NCBI RefSeq assembly: GCF_010015445.1
Contig: NC_053116.1
Location: forward strand, 27,483,785 to 27,547,784
Source: Perca fluviatilis
Lineage: Eukaryota; Chordata; Actinopteri; Perciformes; Percidae
DNA: 64,000 bases
Direction: 5' to 3'
Part shown: in pieces, positions 1 through 11,838 of the stretch
Position numbering within the stretch: position 1 is the stretch's first letter
How the letters are laid out: every line of letters begins with the position of its first letter
Notes under the pieces: model-generated
Told to the model about the DNA's origin: nothing
Databases searched by the model: none
What the model saw: the letters and a program-made list of their open reading frames with translations, nothing else
Position numbers and translations under genes: made by a program

Positions 1-626
1 TGGTGCCTTTTCCGATTGTTTAAGTATTGGTAGGTAATGTTCTAATAGTCATTATGCAGGAAGTATGTATGCATGTAAAATGTTACATAATAATGTGATT
101 TGAAAATTCTGTCTTAAACTACTAACAACTGCTTTTAACTGCTGTGACCATAAAAAGGTAAAAGTGGCAGGTAGCAAAAGACATTTTACAGTTTAAATAA
201 TGTGTGGCCTGGTAGTATTATTAGCTATATTTTGTTAATGGAACATTATCTTCTTAATAAACCAATGCAGAATGTTATTCATTTAATTCACATGAAGTAA
301 AATCTGTAGTTTTTTTAAGATTTTGTAACTAGTTTTGTTTGTTAGACCCTGGTTCACTCTTGCGCATATTCCAGCATCTACAGTTTGTTCATGCTGCATG
401 TCATATTTGACGTTTGACATTCCCAAGATATGTGGGCAACAGTACTCTGACTGCAACTGTAATTATATTATTTTAGGACAAGATGAATTGTTGTAATTTT
501 AGAGACATGCCCTTATTGTTGGGGTAATTTTTCCGATGTGTGCAGCCTCCAAGTCACCAATTTTAAAGAAAACCAAGTTATAAATACAGACACAAAAGAT
601 GGAGAGCTGAAAAAAGATAAACTCAC
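1..626 (-). other. partial intron 7 of celsr3
   Basis: AT-rich sequence downstream of the exon 7 donor. I see no repeat element, RNA gene or coding potential in it; the next exon must lie before base 1. Confidence 0.8.
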
Positions 627-784
627 TTCTTGCTGCTGGCCTGTTTTCCCTGCGCAGCGCAGCTGTAATTTCCGAGCTGTGTACCGAAGCGAAGCGACAA
701 TGCTGTATCGCAGTCGTCAACGCTCACCACAGCAATCTTCTCATCTGACGGACCCTGGGCCTCACCGCTCATGCTGCGCTTGGG
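627..784 (-). CDS. celsr3: celsr3 exon 7: laminin-G domain 1, fourth segment
   Basis: 158 nt between acceptor GTTCAG|CCCAAG and donor AAGAA|GTGAGT (phase 0 in, phase 2 out). Translates as [20 protein letters not shown], then [20 protein letters not shown] and [13 protein letters not shown]. The DDCD and GNYSCAAQG motifs are diagnostic of CELSR LamG1, with an N-Y-S sequon. The next exon, expected to begin with the SLDLTGPLLLGG-type strand, is outside the window. The region upstream of the acceptor is almost entirely a TG repeat (see 789-903). This is the last coding exon visible. Confidence 0.93.
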
Positions 785-787
785 CTG

Positions 788-823
<36 letters not shown>

Positions 824-824
824 C

Positions 825-873
<49 letters not shown>

Positions 874-1567
874 ACCACACACACACACACACACACACAC
901 ACAAGATTGAAAACAGAGTCCCAAGGAACAAAATCCAAGAAACACCATGACACTGGGCAACATGCAAGAACAACTGCATTTACTAAATCTAAATAGACAG
1001 TTTCAACACAGACTACATTCAGTATCTTCACTGCTACTGTACATCATGTTAGAAAGAAAAGGGGAAAATTTGAGTTAGTAAGACACGAAACAACAGACAC
1101 TGCATATGGGTAGAAAAATAATGGAGATAGTAAGTAGATAGACAACACTCTCACTCTACACGTACTGTCTGCTGGTGAAAGAAAGAAAGAGAAGGAAAAA
1201 CAGAAACAAAGAGAAACAAAGAAATAAGGAAATGTATGTGCATCCCGACACACACCCATACTCACATAGCGTGTAGCTGGCTGAGGAAAATTAAGGAACG
1301 TGAAGAAAATTAAAGGAGATGTGCGGCGAATATGCGTGAATGAAATGGTAACAAGCAAATGCCCACACAACAGTATGCACACACAAACACTTCATCTCAT
1401 TTCCAAAAGTGCTTTGCAGGCATGAAGGCTGAGAAACTATTCTGCCGACGCATTAGAAGTTCAGTACAAATAACCCCAAGTAAAATGTAAAAATTCAAAT
1501 AATAACTGACATCAGAAACACAACTCAAAACGGTCTACGACACAAACAAATCAAGATGTAAACCTAC
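785..1567 (-). other. intron 6 of celsr3 (783 bp)
   Basis: GT-AG intron whose 3' end is a TG repeat on the coding strand. The rest is purine/pyrimidine-biased unique sequence with no gene. Confidence 0.9.
789..903. repeat. interrupted (AC)n microsatellite abutting a splice acceptor
   Basis: About 115 bp of AC repeat with AGGC, CGC and ACC interruptions. On the coding strand it is (GT)n ending three bases before the CAG of the exon 7 acceptor, so it takes the place of the polypyrimidine tract. Confidence 0.95.
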
Positions 1568-1656
1568 CTTATTGTAGTAGTGGATGTGAACAGTATGCCA
1601 GTTGCCATCGCTCACACCGCCAGGCAGGAAGGGACTCACCTGAGTGGACGATTCAC
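1568..1656 (-). CDS. celsr3: celsr3 exon 6: laminin-G domain 1, third segment
   Basis: 89 nt between acceptor CCTGCAG|GTGAATC and donor AATAAG|GTAGGT (phase 1 in, phase 0 out). Translates as (G)ESSTQVSPFLPGGVSDG then NWHTVHIHYYNK. SDGxWHTV is the classic LamG signature for the strand facing the ligand side, and YYNKP continues into exon 7. The acceptor has a good pyrimidine-rich stretch. Introns 5 (1,409 bp) and 6 (783 bp) flank it. It is the smallest exon in the window and was placed by phase continuity and splice consensus. Confidence 0.92.
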
Positions 1657-3065
1657 CTGCAGGCAGACAGGTGAGGTCTAATTAACAATCTAATGTAATT
1701 TAACATTTTCTAACATAAGTACTCAAAAACTTGGTTTCTTCATGTCTGCAGTGTGGAAACTAAACAAAAAGACTAGAGATGCACCGATTTCAACTTTATA
1801 GGCCGATTCCGATTTCCGATTTTTCATTGAGTTTGAACTGCTGATACAGATTTTAGCTGATTCCGATTTCATATTTTCTAACCACTTTCCAGCACACACA
1901 AATATTTATTTTCTATCTTTTCTTTAATAGAACATTTTTTAAATTGATAACCGATCACTATAAAACAGAACTATATAAATGACTCCTGGTGTGGGACATT
2001 CACACACATCTAAAGTGCGATGTTAGAACCATTTCCTTCTTCTCACATCCAATATCACACTAAAATATATATATAAATAACAAATAATAAAATAAATATA
2101 GTCTTGCAGTATAAAGATATTTCTCAAAACACAGACGCAGGCCTGTTTGAACATCAACAGTAACATTACCTGAAAACATTAACGTCACACAGATGATTTA
2201 ACGTCACCGCTCATTTTACACACAGTTTAGCAACAAAACTAAACGCTGAGGGAAGACTAGGCTAGGCTACTACGGTTTTAATGTTGGTTTGGAGCGGTAT
2301 GCATCCCCACTAACCTGGAAAGCGTTTTAAACAGTAATGTTAATACAGCGTGTCGGAGGAATACAGGGTCTCTTTTTTTTTGTTTTTGCAGCGGGGGAGG
2401 CAGAGGGACCGCAGCGTTCGCTAACGTTAGCTTCTTGTCTCATCTGGGGTCTGATAAACAGTAAATTCATCAAAGTCCGTGAGCCCAACACTATTTTCCG
2501 ATAAACTGTAGCTGTCAAATTTCACGGGACCCACGTGAGTGCGGTTTTCATGTTCCAGTTGTTCAGCCTCAGAGGGGAGAGAGCGAGCGGCTGACCGTTC
2601 GCCTGAGATCAGTAGAGCGGACTACTCTGCAGAGCCGTAATTACGACATTTCATAAACAGCTGATTGAGCGGCGGTGCGCTCATGTTGCGTGATGTTAAT
2701 CATGCGCCGCCCAAGTGAATTTGACCGGCATATGTTAGACTGACCGGCAGGTCGCCGGTCATGGCCGGTCACGTCAAAATCGGCCAATTCCGGTCACCGG
2801 CCGGTCAATCGGCGCATCTCTAGTCTGCAGTTTAATGCTTGTCTGAACACGGATGTTGTCTAAACCCTCCCACTGCATGTTTAATTGTAATATGTATCCT
2901 AAAATAATCCAGATTCCAATGATACACCTACAAAAGGCTTGTATAGAAATGATACACAACCATTGAGAACAAAAGCACATCTTTGTTTTCTCCGTGGGAA
3001 GATATGATCCTTAAATGGAGAAATACTAGAACACAAGCCCAATCACACATAAAGATATATCGTAC
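1657..3065 (-). other. intron 5 of celsr3 (1,409 bp)
   Basis: GT-AG intron; about 75 percent of it is the inverted-repeat element at 1771-2824. The remainder is unique AT-rich sequence. Confidence 0.9.
1771..2824. mobile_element. non-autonomous DNA transposon (hAT-like ends), about 1.05 kb
   Basis: The ends are inverted repeats: GACTAGAGATGCACCGAT at 1771 and its near-complement ATCGGCGCATCTCTAGTC ending around 2826. The interior has subterminal CCGATT and CCGGTCA clusters, as in fish hAT MITEs beginning TAGAGATGCACCGAT. No transposase is readable. I could not identify a clean 8-bp target duplication, so the exact boundary and superfamily remain open. Confidence 0.65.
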
Positions 3066-3181
3066 CTGTGGAATATTTGAGCACAACTTGTCCTTCTTGG
3101 ATCTCCAAGGCGATGAAGTCGTGTTTCTCATTGAAGCGTCCATTATAGAAGAGAAGACCACTGTTCTCCAGAGTGGCAAAA
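3066..3181 (-). CDS. celsr3: celsr3 exon 5: laminin-G domain 1, second segment
   Basis: 116 nt between acceptor TTTCTAG|TTTTGCC and donor CACAG|GTACGA (phase 2 in, phase 1 out). Translates as (T)FATLENSGLLFYNGRFNE, then KHDFIALEIQEGQVVLKYSTG. The central LamG beta-strands GLLFYNGR and DFIALE are typical of CELSR LamG1. The acceptor lies a few bases from a degenerate GT-rich tract (coding strand), so the region upstream of the splice site is GT-rich, not a plain CT-rich tract. The frame is continuous with exons 4 and 6. Confidence 0.92.
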
Positions 3182-3225
3182 CTAGAAAATGCGCGCACAC
3201 ACACCACAACCCACACACCACACAA

Positions 3226-3261
<36 letters not shown>

Positions 3262-6200
3262 CAACCCACAACAACACACACACACACACACAATACATTT
3301 AAATAAGATGAGGATTATTATATTTATTTCTACAGTATATTTTTACATGTCTATATCCTGAAAATATAAAATACAAATGAATCAAATAAAACTGTATGCC
3401 AGAGTTATACATGTATTGGTTAATACAACATTTGATCCTGATACAGTGATCCATACAATACCTAATTTCCCATCGCAAAACAAGAACAAATCCTGCAAAC
3501 CTCCTCATACGCTTAGTATGGAGGAACAAAAGGTAGTCAAACTGTACTACAGTTTTAAACCATATAGCTTCAGACATTCACTCCCTCCAGCTGCTCAGAG
3601 TCATACAATAGTCTACTTTGCATAGCAAGGCCAAGGGGACGTGCTGAGTCCAAGGCTGCCGTGTAAACCCACCCTGATCAAAAGAACTGTTAGTTTTTTT
3701 TCATACTAAAGCACAGATGACAAATCTTCCCTCCTGGCAACAAGATGCAGAAAGATGTCCACTGCAAAAAATGTCCACTTCAAAAAATGCATTCATTTAG
3801 TCTTACATTTTTGTTGAAAATAAATGTCTTACTTGTTGGTTTATGAACCAGTGGCTTGAACTCAAGTCCTTGAAAAACAAAATTCCTACTTATTCTTACT
3901 TATTATCTGCATTTGATATCCTTGGCTTAAACATCCACTAGAGATCAATGTGACTGTAACATTAGATGTGTTACTGCAATACAGCAGTGTTAGGAAATGT
4001 ACTGTAAGCAAGAGCACATCATCACCATTTCTAGAATGACAACTGTATACCTCTGTTATCTGAGAATGTTGCCATTGTCTGAAATAAACCCATGGTTGTT
4101 CAATAGTGGTGTCTAGTTTGCATGGCTCTGCTCTAGCTCAAACCACACCGTGGCATCCTATCTTGTAGTATGCAGATGTAATCTCTTCATTTTTCAAGCC
4201 ACCACAAATAGTTGAAAAATAGTGTAACCTAATCTTTACCAAAGTAAATAGAGACTGTGAGTGGAGTCAGTGAAGCGAAGATGCAGAAATGATGAAGGCA
4301 TAAATAATGGCAAAGAAGCATGCTTATTGTTTGAGACCAAAGAACTGCATTTGAAGAAAAAACAAATACAGTACATTTACTATAAGATGACTGTTTTTTT
4401 CAAAGCAATAAACCTCATGAAGGCATATCATACATGCATTCCAATTCTTTGAGCTCAGCATCTACTAACAACTTCAAACGTATAGCTGCAGCACTCTCAT
4501 ACAAAATTCTTCCCACATGATTTGCATACATAACAATTTTGCAGTAAGGACATATCTATACTGTCACAGCCCTATACAATAGAGCCATATTATCCATCAT
4601 ATTTTCTGAGGTAGAGTTACAAAAATGTCTAAAGCAGCTTTCGGATGAAAAAAGGAAGATTTTTTTGCAGTGGAGAAATAAAATGCTGTGGGAGAAAGTG
4701 AGTGACATGAATCATGATTAAGTCCTGTTAGGCCCTGATGTCAAAATCAGGCCAAAGAGTGTAGCTGGCAGCAAACAGGATGCTAAATAAAACACTGACG
4801 TCAGAGGAAGAAGGCTGATGGTCAGTGTAGAGTTGGACACTACTGAATTAGTCACCATCAGATAACCTGAATATAACTTTGCCAGCAACAATAGTAATAC
4901 AATCAAGGGTTTCTGGCTGTCTTATATGGCAAAATGTACTAATGTGTTGCCCTAGAGCAAGGCAATGAAGTTACAGTTGATCCTGTATCCTGGGCTGAAG
5001 CTCCCAGATGTGAATGTGTTTGACTGAATGTCGAGCAGGGCAGTGCTGAAAAAGACCACACAGTACCTGTTCCCCACCAGCCCTGTCTTTCTCAAGGGCA
5101 CCTTAGTTGTTGAGGGAAAGAACATCACTTACTTTTCTCACTTTGGATATTTTAACTTAACTGCCACCATTGCTGCCAACACTTGCCCCCATTGAAGTCT
5201 TCCAGGGAAGAAATTCTACCACAAAACCATTTCTGCCTGGTGGTCACAAATCAATAAAATAACTCAGCCATTACGCACCAGCAATGCACAGAGCCTTGTT
5301 TGGCAAGAATACCATGACCACAATGCCTCATAGCAACCACTCCATGGTGTCCACATCAGCCTAGCAACTACCGCATGGGCAACGTCCCCTTAGCAACTAT
5401 CATTAGACGACATCACCCATGGCAACCATTCCATAACCCTGCCTGACCACTGTTAAGGACCACTTCAGATCTCCAGGAGACGAGCACTCGGATGTCAAGA
5501 GGCGAAGCAGCAACAGGGAAACGCTGGTGTTGGGCGAGCAAGACAAAGACAAAGGACCTCAAGTAAGGAGATGATAACTGACTTCTGCAGTAGCATATTG
5601 TTACATCTGACAAAATAAACAAAACAAGCATAGAGGCTATGGCTAGGTAGTGCACCAAGCAAAGTTCAAAAGACATGTCTCTACATGTTGCATGTAGGTC
5701 AGTACTCTCTATGATAATAATTTGAGAGATTTATAAACTCATAACTTCAGTTAAAATGTTCTGAGAAGCATAAAAGCCCTGGCAAAAGGTCTGAGAGCAA
5801 GCCCAGTTTTCACGACTAAAGCTGTACAAATCCACTGGTAATTGGTAATTGTGAGATTGGTTTTCTCCACAGAGAGAGCATAGGGTCACCAGAAATGCAG
5901 CATTTACCTTTGCTGAAACAGAAAAGACTGAAAGAGGAGAACACAGGGGTGATAAGGTGTAAGATAAGAAGAGAGTGGAAAGAGAGAACGCAGAGGAGAT
6001 GTTACTGAACCAAGTAAATTGACAGATGAAAGAGGAGAACTGCACTTCTCACTGGAGAGGGAAGTGGAGGCAGCAGAGAGAGAAACATGAATAATAGGAT
6101 CGATCTTGGAGATGGAGATGAAATATATAGATTAAAGCAAAGAGGAGAGAGAGGAAGAGAACTGAGAATCAAAAGGAGTGGTTATGGATCTTTTTCTGAG

Positions 6201-6369
6201 TGCGACTGGATGAAGAGAGATGAAAGCTGAATGAAAGGAAGGAAGGAAGATAGCAAAAGCTGAAACAAAAAATGAAATTTGAATTGTCAAATATAGAAAT
6301 TTAGAGAAGTAAAGCCAAGACAAGACAAAAAAAATGATAAAACATTTCGAATTTACTCAATCCACTCAC
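3182..6369 (-). other. intron 4 of celsr3 (3,188 bp)
   Basis: Bounded by GTGAGT at 6369 and CTAG at 3182. It contains the CA-rich tract at 3191-3292, otherwise mostly unique AT-rich sequence. A short segment (about 5290-5430) repeats TAGCAAC-type words. No gene recognised. Confidence 0.9.
3191..3292. repeat. degenerate CA/ACAAC microsatellite near exon 5 acceptor
   Basis: CA dinucleotides mixed with ACCACAAC and AACAACCC words, starting about 10 bp from the intron 4 acceptor. Confidence 0.9.
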
Positions 6370-6592
6370 GTTAATGAGATGGACAGGTGAAATCTCTGTC
6401 TGAGGCCCCGGAACATGGCGAAGGACTTTGGTGGGAAGGACCGGGCAGTGACTGTGCAGTATGGATGCTCATAGCCTCCGGCAGGACACTCACAGCGGAA
6501 ACCACCACCTGAGAGCTCCCGACACGTCCCTCCATTACGACACACACCTGGCACACATCTGCCCTGCCGCCTGTCAAACTCACACTGGTCAC
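6370..6592 (-). CDS. celsr3: celsr3 exon 4: end of EGF2, EGF3, start of laminin-G 1
   Basis: 223 nt between acceptor CCCCAG|GTGACC and donor TTAAC|GTGAGT (phase 1 in, phase 2 out). Spliced to exon 3 it completes EGF2 (TGDQCEFD), then gives EGF3 (GRCVPGVCRNGGTC, then FRCECPAGGYEHPYC). It ends with the beginning of the first laminin-G domain: ARSFPPKSFAMFRGLRQRFH followed by LSISLT. CVPGVCRNGGTC is the CELSR3-type wording as I remember it. Intron 3 upstream is 16,012 bp and intron 4 downstream is 3,188 bp. The six EGF3 cysteines are all present. Confidence 0.94.
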
Positions 6593-8767
6593 CTGGGGAT
6601 TAAAGATGAAAATAATTCATTATTGCAACCTGTGTTGAACCTCTGTGGGAGTTGCAACAAACACTGTCACAAAAAAAATCAGATCACTGGTTGAGTCTTA
6701 TCTTTACAAAGAATTCAATAATAATATAGAATAAAATCACATAATTTCATTAAATTCACAGTCTTAGGATATTCTGTACTGTACATAGAAATATCCACCA
6801 AAAGATTAGCGTAAAGAGACACATAGTGATATAACATTTCCAGCATCCTATTCCGTATCAAATTAAAAGGATTAAAGTAAAATAAAAAAGGCAGATTTTC
6901 CCATCAGTATGTGGACAGTTTTGCCATTTTGGTGCTTATTCAGCTGAGACCTCAGGGAATATATATTCATAAGCTCTGACTTCCCTGCGCTCATTGGCAA
7001 GTCCATCACAACAAACACATGCTGTGCAATCAAGCATTGTTCAAACCCACAGGTGCTTTACTTTACATTCAAGTCAAGTTACTGAGGTGAAAATGCTGAA
7101 TTTGAATTATGATTGAGCTTAAATATTGTCATAATTTTAATGTTTTGTTGATTAGAGTATATTATGACATACTTTAAGTAAAATTATTATAGTTATAATT
7201 TAATGTGTAATAATACAAATGTTATAATAATTCATGTTTTTCTTCCCTGACACAATTTATTTGAGTAATACTTTAGGAGTGTTCAAATTATCTTCTTACA
7301 GGTGCAATATGTAATATATTTACTGTATTTAATGAAAAAAATGACCACAATGTGTCATCAGATATTAAGGAAACATGCTAAATTGAAATACTATGTTTTC
7401 TGACAACAATGCTTAAGCCAGTATGTTCTGTTCCGTGACGGAATGTCTGTTTGTGTTTTGGTTTGCGTTGGTATCAACTGCCCATTTTGACAGCTGGGCC
7501 GGGTTGCCAGATATACCCGTAAAAACGCTAACCCAGCGCGCTACAGCTGTAGTTCAGCCATGGAAGCAGCAAACAAATGAACGATAGATTCATTCTACCC
7601 GACCTAAAATAAAAAACCAGAGCCTTGTTATTTCAGTTATTTTGAAATGGAAGTTATACATTTGGTAATGCAATCAGCTATTCAATATGCTCAGCAAAGG
7701 TTGTGTTATGTGACTTGAGAGCCTTCTGGTTTTGAAGAAGGGTACTTAACGTGAGGGTCTTGAAATTGCACCAATCTATAGAGCTGTGGTTCTTTTTCCA
7801 TGTCAACGGCTCAACAGAGTGCTGCTGGTTTTTCTTCAGGCAGTGAACTACATTCACCAGACGCTTTAGATGTAAATTACTACCTGATTAAACGGTGGAA
7901 GCAGCAGGGTGCTGATTCTTGAGGAGCAGGAGTAAGAGCAACTGTTGTGTATAAAGGACTAACCTTTACAATGCTTGAAATGAACACAGAATACAAGCTA
8001 CAACACAATTAGAGTTGACCACGATAAAATACTCAATGTACAGTATTTGGAAGTATATGTATGCAGGAGAACAGGGGGGAAAAAAAGTATTTTCCTGCCA
8101 GCTGTGATTCTGTTGCTTTACTGTGTTGAAAAAAAGAAGAAAAAAACGAAAATCCATAGACGAGAATAAACACAGATTTGGCTGCCAGTCAAACAAGCGC
8201 CAGTCTGTGTCTCGAGAGGCAGAAACACCCACACAGCACACACAAACTCATACACACGTATATACACAATCACTCACATAAAAAAAAGGTACGTAGGAGT
8301 AGAGGTTCACTCGTTCTTTTTGGTTTTCACCTTTCCTTGAGCATCATTGGACACACACACTGTCTGACATTTAGCAGCTGCACACAAAAACAGCCCTCCA
8401 TATAGACAGAGCAGGCAGGGTTTGAAACTAGCCTTAGACAGATGGCTCCTTAAGGACCCGTTTTAGAACTTGCTGACGGCACAGACACGCACACACACAC
8501 ACATAATAAAATAAACAAACCAAAATGTGTACACATTAATTTATGCAATACAGATATCTTTCTTTCTCAAACAAAGAAAAAAACACATTTTATCTTTCTC
8601 TCATATTAACCTTCTTCTTGTCTCTCTCTCTCAAACACACACACACACACACGGATCATTAACCCTGCCCTCGAGGCTGTCCAGTTTTATTATGTAGCTG
8701 TCTCTGTTGGCACTTTGTTTCTGCTGCTTTCAGATGCCACAGTACCCACTGGCAGGGTCTTGCATCT

Positions 8768-8889
<122 letters not shown>

Positions 8890-9852
8890 CTTCTGTTGTA
8901 AGTCAATAGAGGGCTTCACGTTTGCTCATGACTGTTAGGACAAAAATATTATCTGACATACACAAGACATGGACACAGACAATCTCTCACACACAGTCAA
9001 AACACAGCCCCATACACACAGACACCTGAGGGAAAGTCATGACCACACAAACAAATACACAACTCATACGCACAAAGACACACTGCTGAAGAAGCTCACA
9101 CTCTGATACTATCTGTGACACATACAACACAAACTGAACGCCACGGTACGCTGCATTAACTGGTGAAGCATTTAGGGCTCGTACAAGAATCAAAAAGGTA
9201 TAAACTGCTTGAATTACCGTCTGTCTATCATCCTCCATATCAGGGATACAAACTGCCAAAACAGAAAGTGCTCATCTTTCCAAAATTGTATTTCTCCATT
9301 CATCACTCGCTCACTTTATAACAGTGTATTAATTTGTCCATCCTTCTCTTCATCATTTCAGTTTGCCACGCCACCTCTCTCCACATACCACCGGACAACC
9401 AATATGACAATCATACTCTCACACAGCAAGACACCCGGTCACACACCCAGCTAAGCTAACATAGCCCAAGGACATTGAAATTTTACATCTGTCTGTCCTT
9501 ATTTAGCTTTCGCTCATCCTTTCTCTCCTCTCACATTAAACATATACCTCTATGTAAAAGCCCACAACAGGGAACCAATTAAAAACGCTAACACACACAC
9601 ATGCACACATATGCACTCTAACACAGTTCAATTTCCCTGCCTTTGTCTGTTGCGCCTATTCATCCGTACAGACCACCTCATCAATATTAAAATAAATAAA
9701 AATACATTAATACTCATGAATTATGCGTGTGGTGAGACTTAAACACACACCTACAAATACACACACTGGTTCATTATGCACACCCAGTTGCGCACAGGGT
9801 GACCGACTTGCAGGAAATAAATTGACGAGGGAAGACCGACAGAAAAACAAAT

Positions 9853-9855
<3 letters not shown>

Positions 9856-9885
<30 letters not shown>
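9856..9885. repeat. (AC)15 microsatellite
   Basis: Uninterrupted AC repeat inside a wider CACACA-rich region (about 8950-10150). Confidence 0.9.
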
Positions 9886-9888
<3 letters not shown>

Positions 9889-10252
9889 TTAGAGAAAGTA
9901 AAGCAGAGCAGATGTGATCTCAGACTGACTCAACGATATTCTTTCATGTCTTTTTCCCAGACGGTGTGAAGATGTCCACTTCACCGAGGCTGATCAGCAG
10001 CGATAGGAAAAACACACACACACATAGGTCACAAAGGTCAAGTGATTAGTAAACAAACGGTGAGTGTCCAATAGCACTTTTAAAATTCCTCACACATACA
10101 TACACAAGCACTTTATGCACACACAGATGGCTTTTAATGAACTTAGCAGAATGGAAACGCACACACCCAGACACACAAGATACTGCTTAATGTATTAACA
10201 CAGTCAAACAAAGAAGCACACACCCAACACTTGAGGTCATCATGCACACATC

Positions 10253-10345
10253 CCACTGGTGGAGAGTAACAAGTAAGTAGTTTGTTTATAAGTGTACTGC
10301 ACTCAAGTACAATTTTGAGGTACTTGTAATTTACAGTACTTAATA
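10253..10345. mobile_element. hAT-like terminal fragment (CTGGTGGAGAGTAAC type)
   Basis: ACTGGTGGAGAGTAAC followed by runs of AAGTACAATTTTGAGGTACT resembles the end of a common fish hAT MITE rich in AAGTAC words. The opposite end was not found. Confidence 0.5.
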
Positions 10346-10582
10346 AAATGTCAGAAAACAGTAAAGAAATTAAAAAAAAATAATAAAACAACTAGGAGGA
10401 AGGGCTAGCCTTGGCATGGCGGACGGCTCGCAATTGTCACCTATCACGGTGCTCGTTGCCACTGACCTTTCAAAGCTCGACCAATAGCTAATAGATAACA
10501 GCTGTATGTGAGGTAGCCAGAAGCGATGATGATGTATACCTGATGACATATGCCTCTGAAGTGTCTGCACTATGCTCTATGC

Positions 10583-11838
10583 CAGTGAACGTCAACTGGC
10601 GGCCAGCGGCCAACATACAGCCCGCCAAAGTTTTTAGTCTGGCCCGCAGAATAATCATGAATTCACAAAATGTAAAGAGGAAAAAATGCGTTCTGTTATT
10701 TATCATTTCAAGCATTTAGAGCAAAAACACAGCCCCCTGTATTTGCATCTCTATTCACGTGCCGGGATTCTGTACAGTGATGCCCGAGCTCCATACACAC
10801 GGCTGAGCCGAGATGCGTGTGCGTTAAAACACACACACACAGCTGAGTCGGGATGTGTGTGCGTTAAAACACGCAGCACCTGGCTGGGAACGAAACAGAG
10901 AGAGTTACCACCTCCGCTGGGGCAGATGAACTCACGCTAGTCTCTTTTCTGTAAATAGGCTACAATAAAACCTTCGTGAGTAGGAAGTCAATACTTATCA
11001 ATGCACTCACCTGTGTAGACCGGCATAAACAGTCTGCTCAGTACACTCTTGTCCACCACGCTGTTTTACTCAAACACAGCTCTACTCTGCAAATAGCGAA
11101 TTTTTACAAACAAGCTAAAACAAAAGCTGTCGGTTTGTAGTCTAACTGTTTATCTTAGTTTGCCGGGAATCTGGAAATTTGGACAAAGTCTTGTAAACCT
11201 CTGGCTGAACAAACCAAACTCTCCGCTAGAGTGGTAAACCTATGGAGGTATTATAAGTGGCTACTTGATATGCACGTGAATGACGCGATCGTTATGTTCG
11301 AGTTCTTCATTCTTGATGATGATGATGCTGGTTGTATTATTTTGCAACAGCATCTTTCATTGCAAATGAGGCATACATGACGAGTGCATAGCCTGCTTAT
11401 CGGTCATTCATCATTAAAGCTGGGCTTTTGGCTTTTCCACATCAACTTTTCCCTTCAGCCTCTATGACAGTGACATGTTTACCTGACAACCGCCATTTCT
11501 TTCTGCAAGCATTTTCCACCAATCAGGACGCTGCATACTACAATAACGTTTCCATAATCACAGACTTTAACCATCACTCCTCAGTGAACTGCCTCCTAGT
11601 CTGAGATCATTTTCTAGTTAAAGAGCCAGTTATCATTATGGAGTTTCCATGTTTTTTAGGAGTATGCTCACACTAAAACATGTAAAAAAAAATATAGCAT
11701 TAATTCAGTAAGAAAGTGAAAATTTCGAACAAGAATAGGCGTATTAGGTATAAATTCATTTTATTTCAAAGTCCGGCCCCCAGAGTGTCTGCTTAGAAAA
11801 ATTCTGGCCCTTGAAAAAAATGTAGTTGATGACCCCTG
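10583..11838. mobile_element. non-autonomous hAT transposon with exact 8-bp TSD
   Basis: 1,256 bp beginning CAGTGAACGTCAACTGGCGG and ending TAGTTGATGACCCCTG. The ends are imperfect inverted repeats of the hAT CAGNG...CNCTG type, followed inward by GGCC/GGCCC-rich words. The direct repeat CTCTATGC occurs immediately outside both ends (10575-10582 and 11839-11846), the 8-bp duplication expected for hAT. No transposase frame remains. Confidence 0.9.

Noticed and set aside
623..996. Open frames of 60-150 codons made of His-Thr or Cys-Val repeats
   Set aside because: They are translations of the CA/TG microsatellite on both strands, as at 3043-3306, 8690-8909, 20698-20985, 58576-58938 and 63315-63637.
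3760..4672. A hAT element bounded by CACTGCAAAAAA and TTTTTTTGCAGTG
   Set aside because: The ends look like inverted repeats, but no target duplication exists and the A/T runs make chance pairing plausible.
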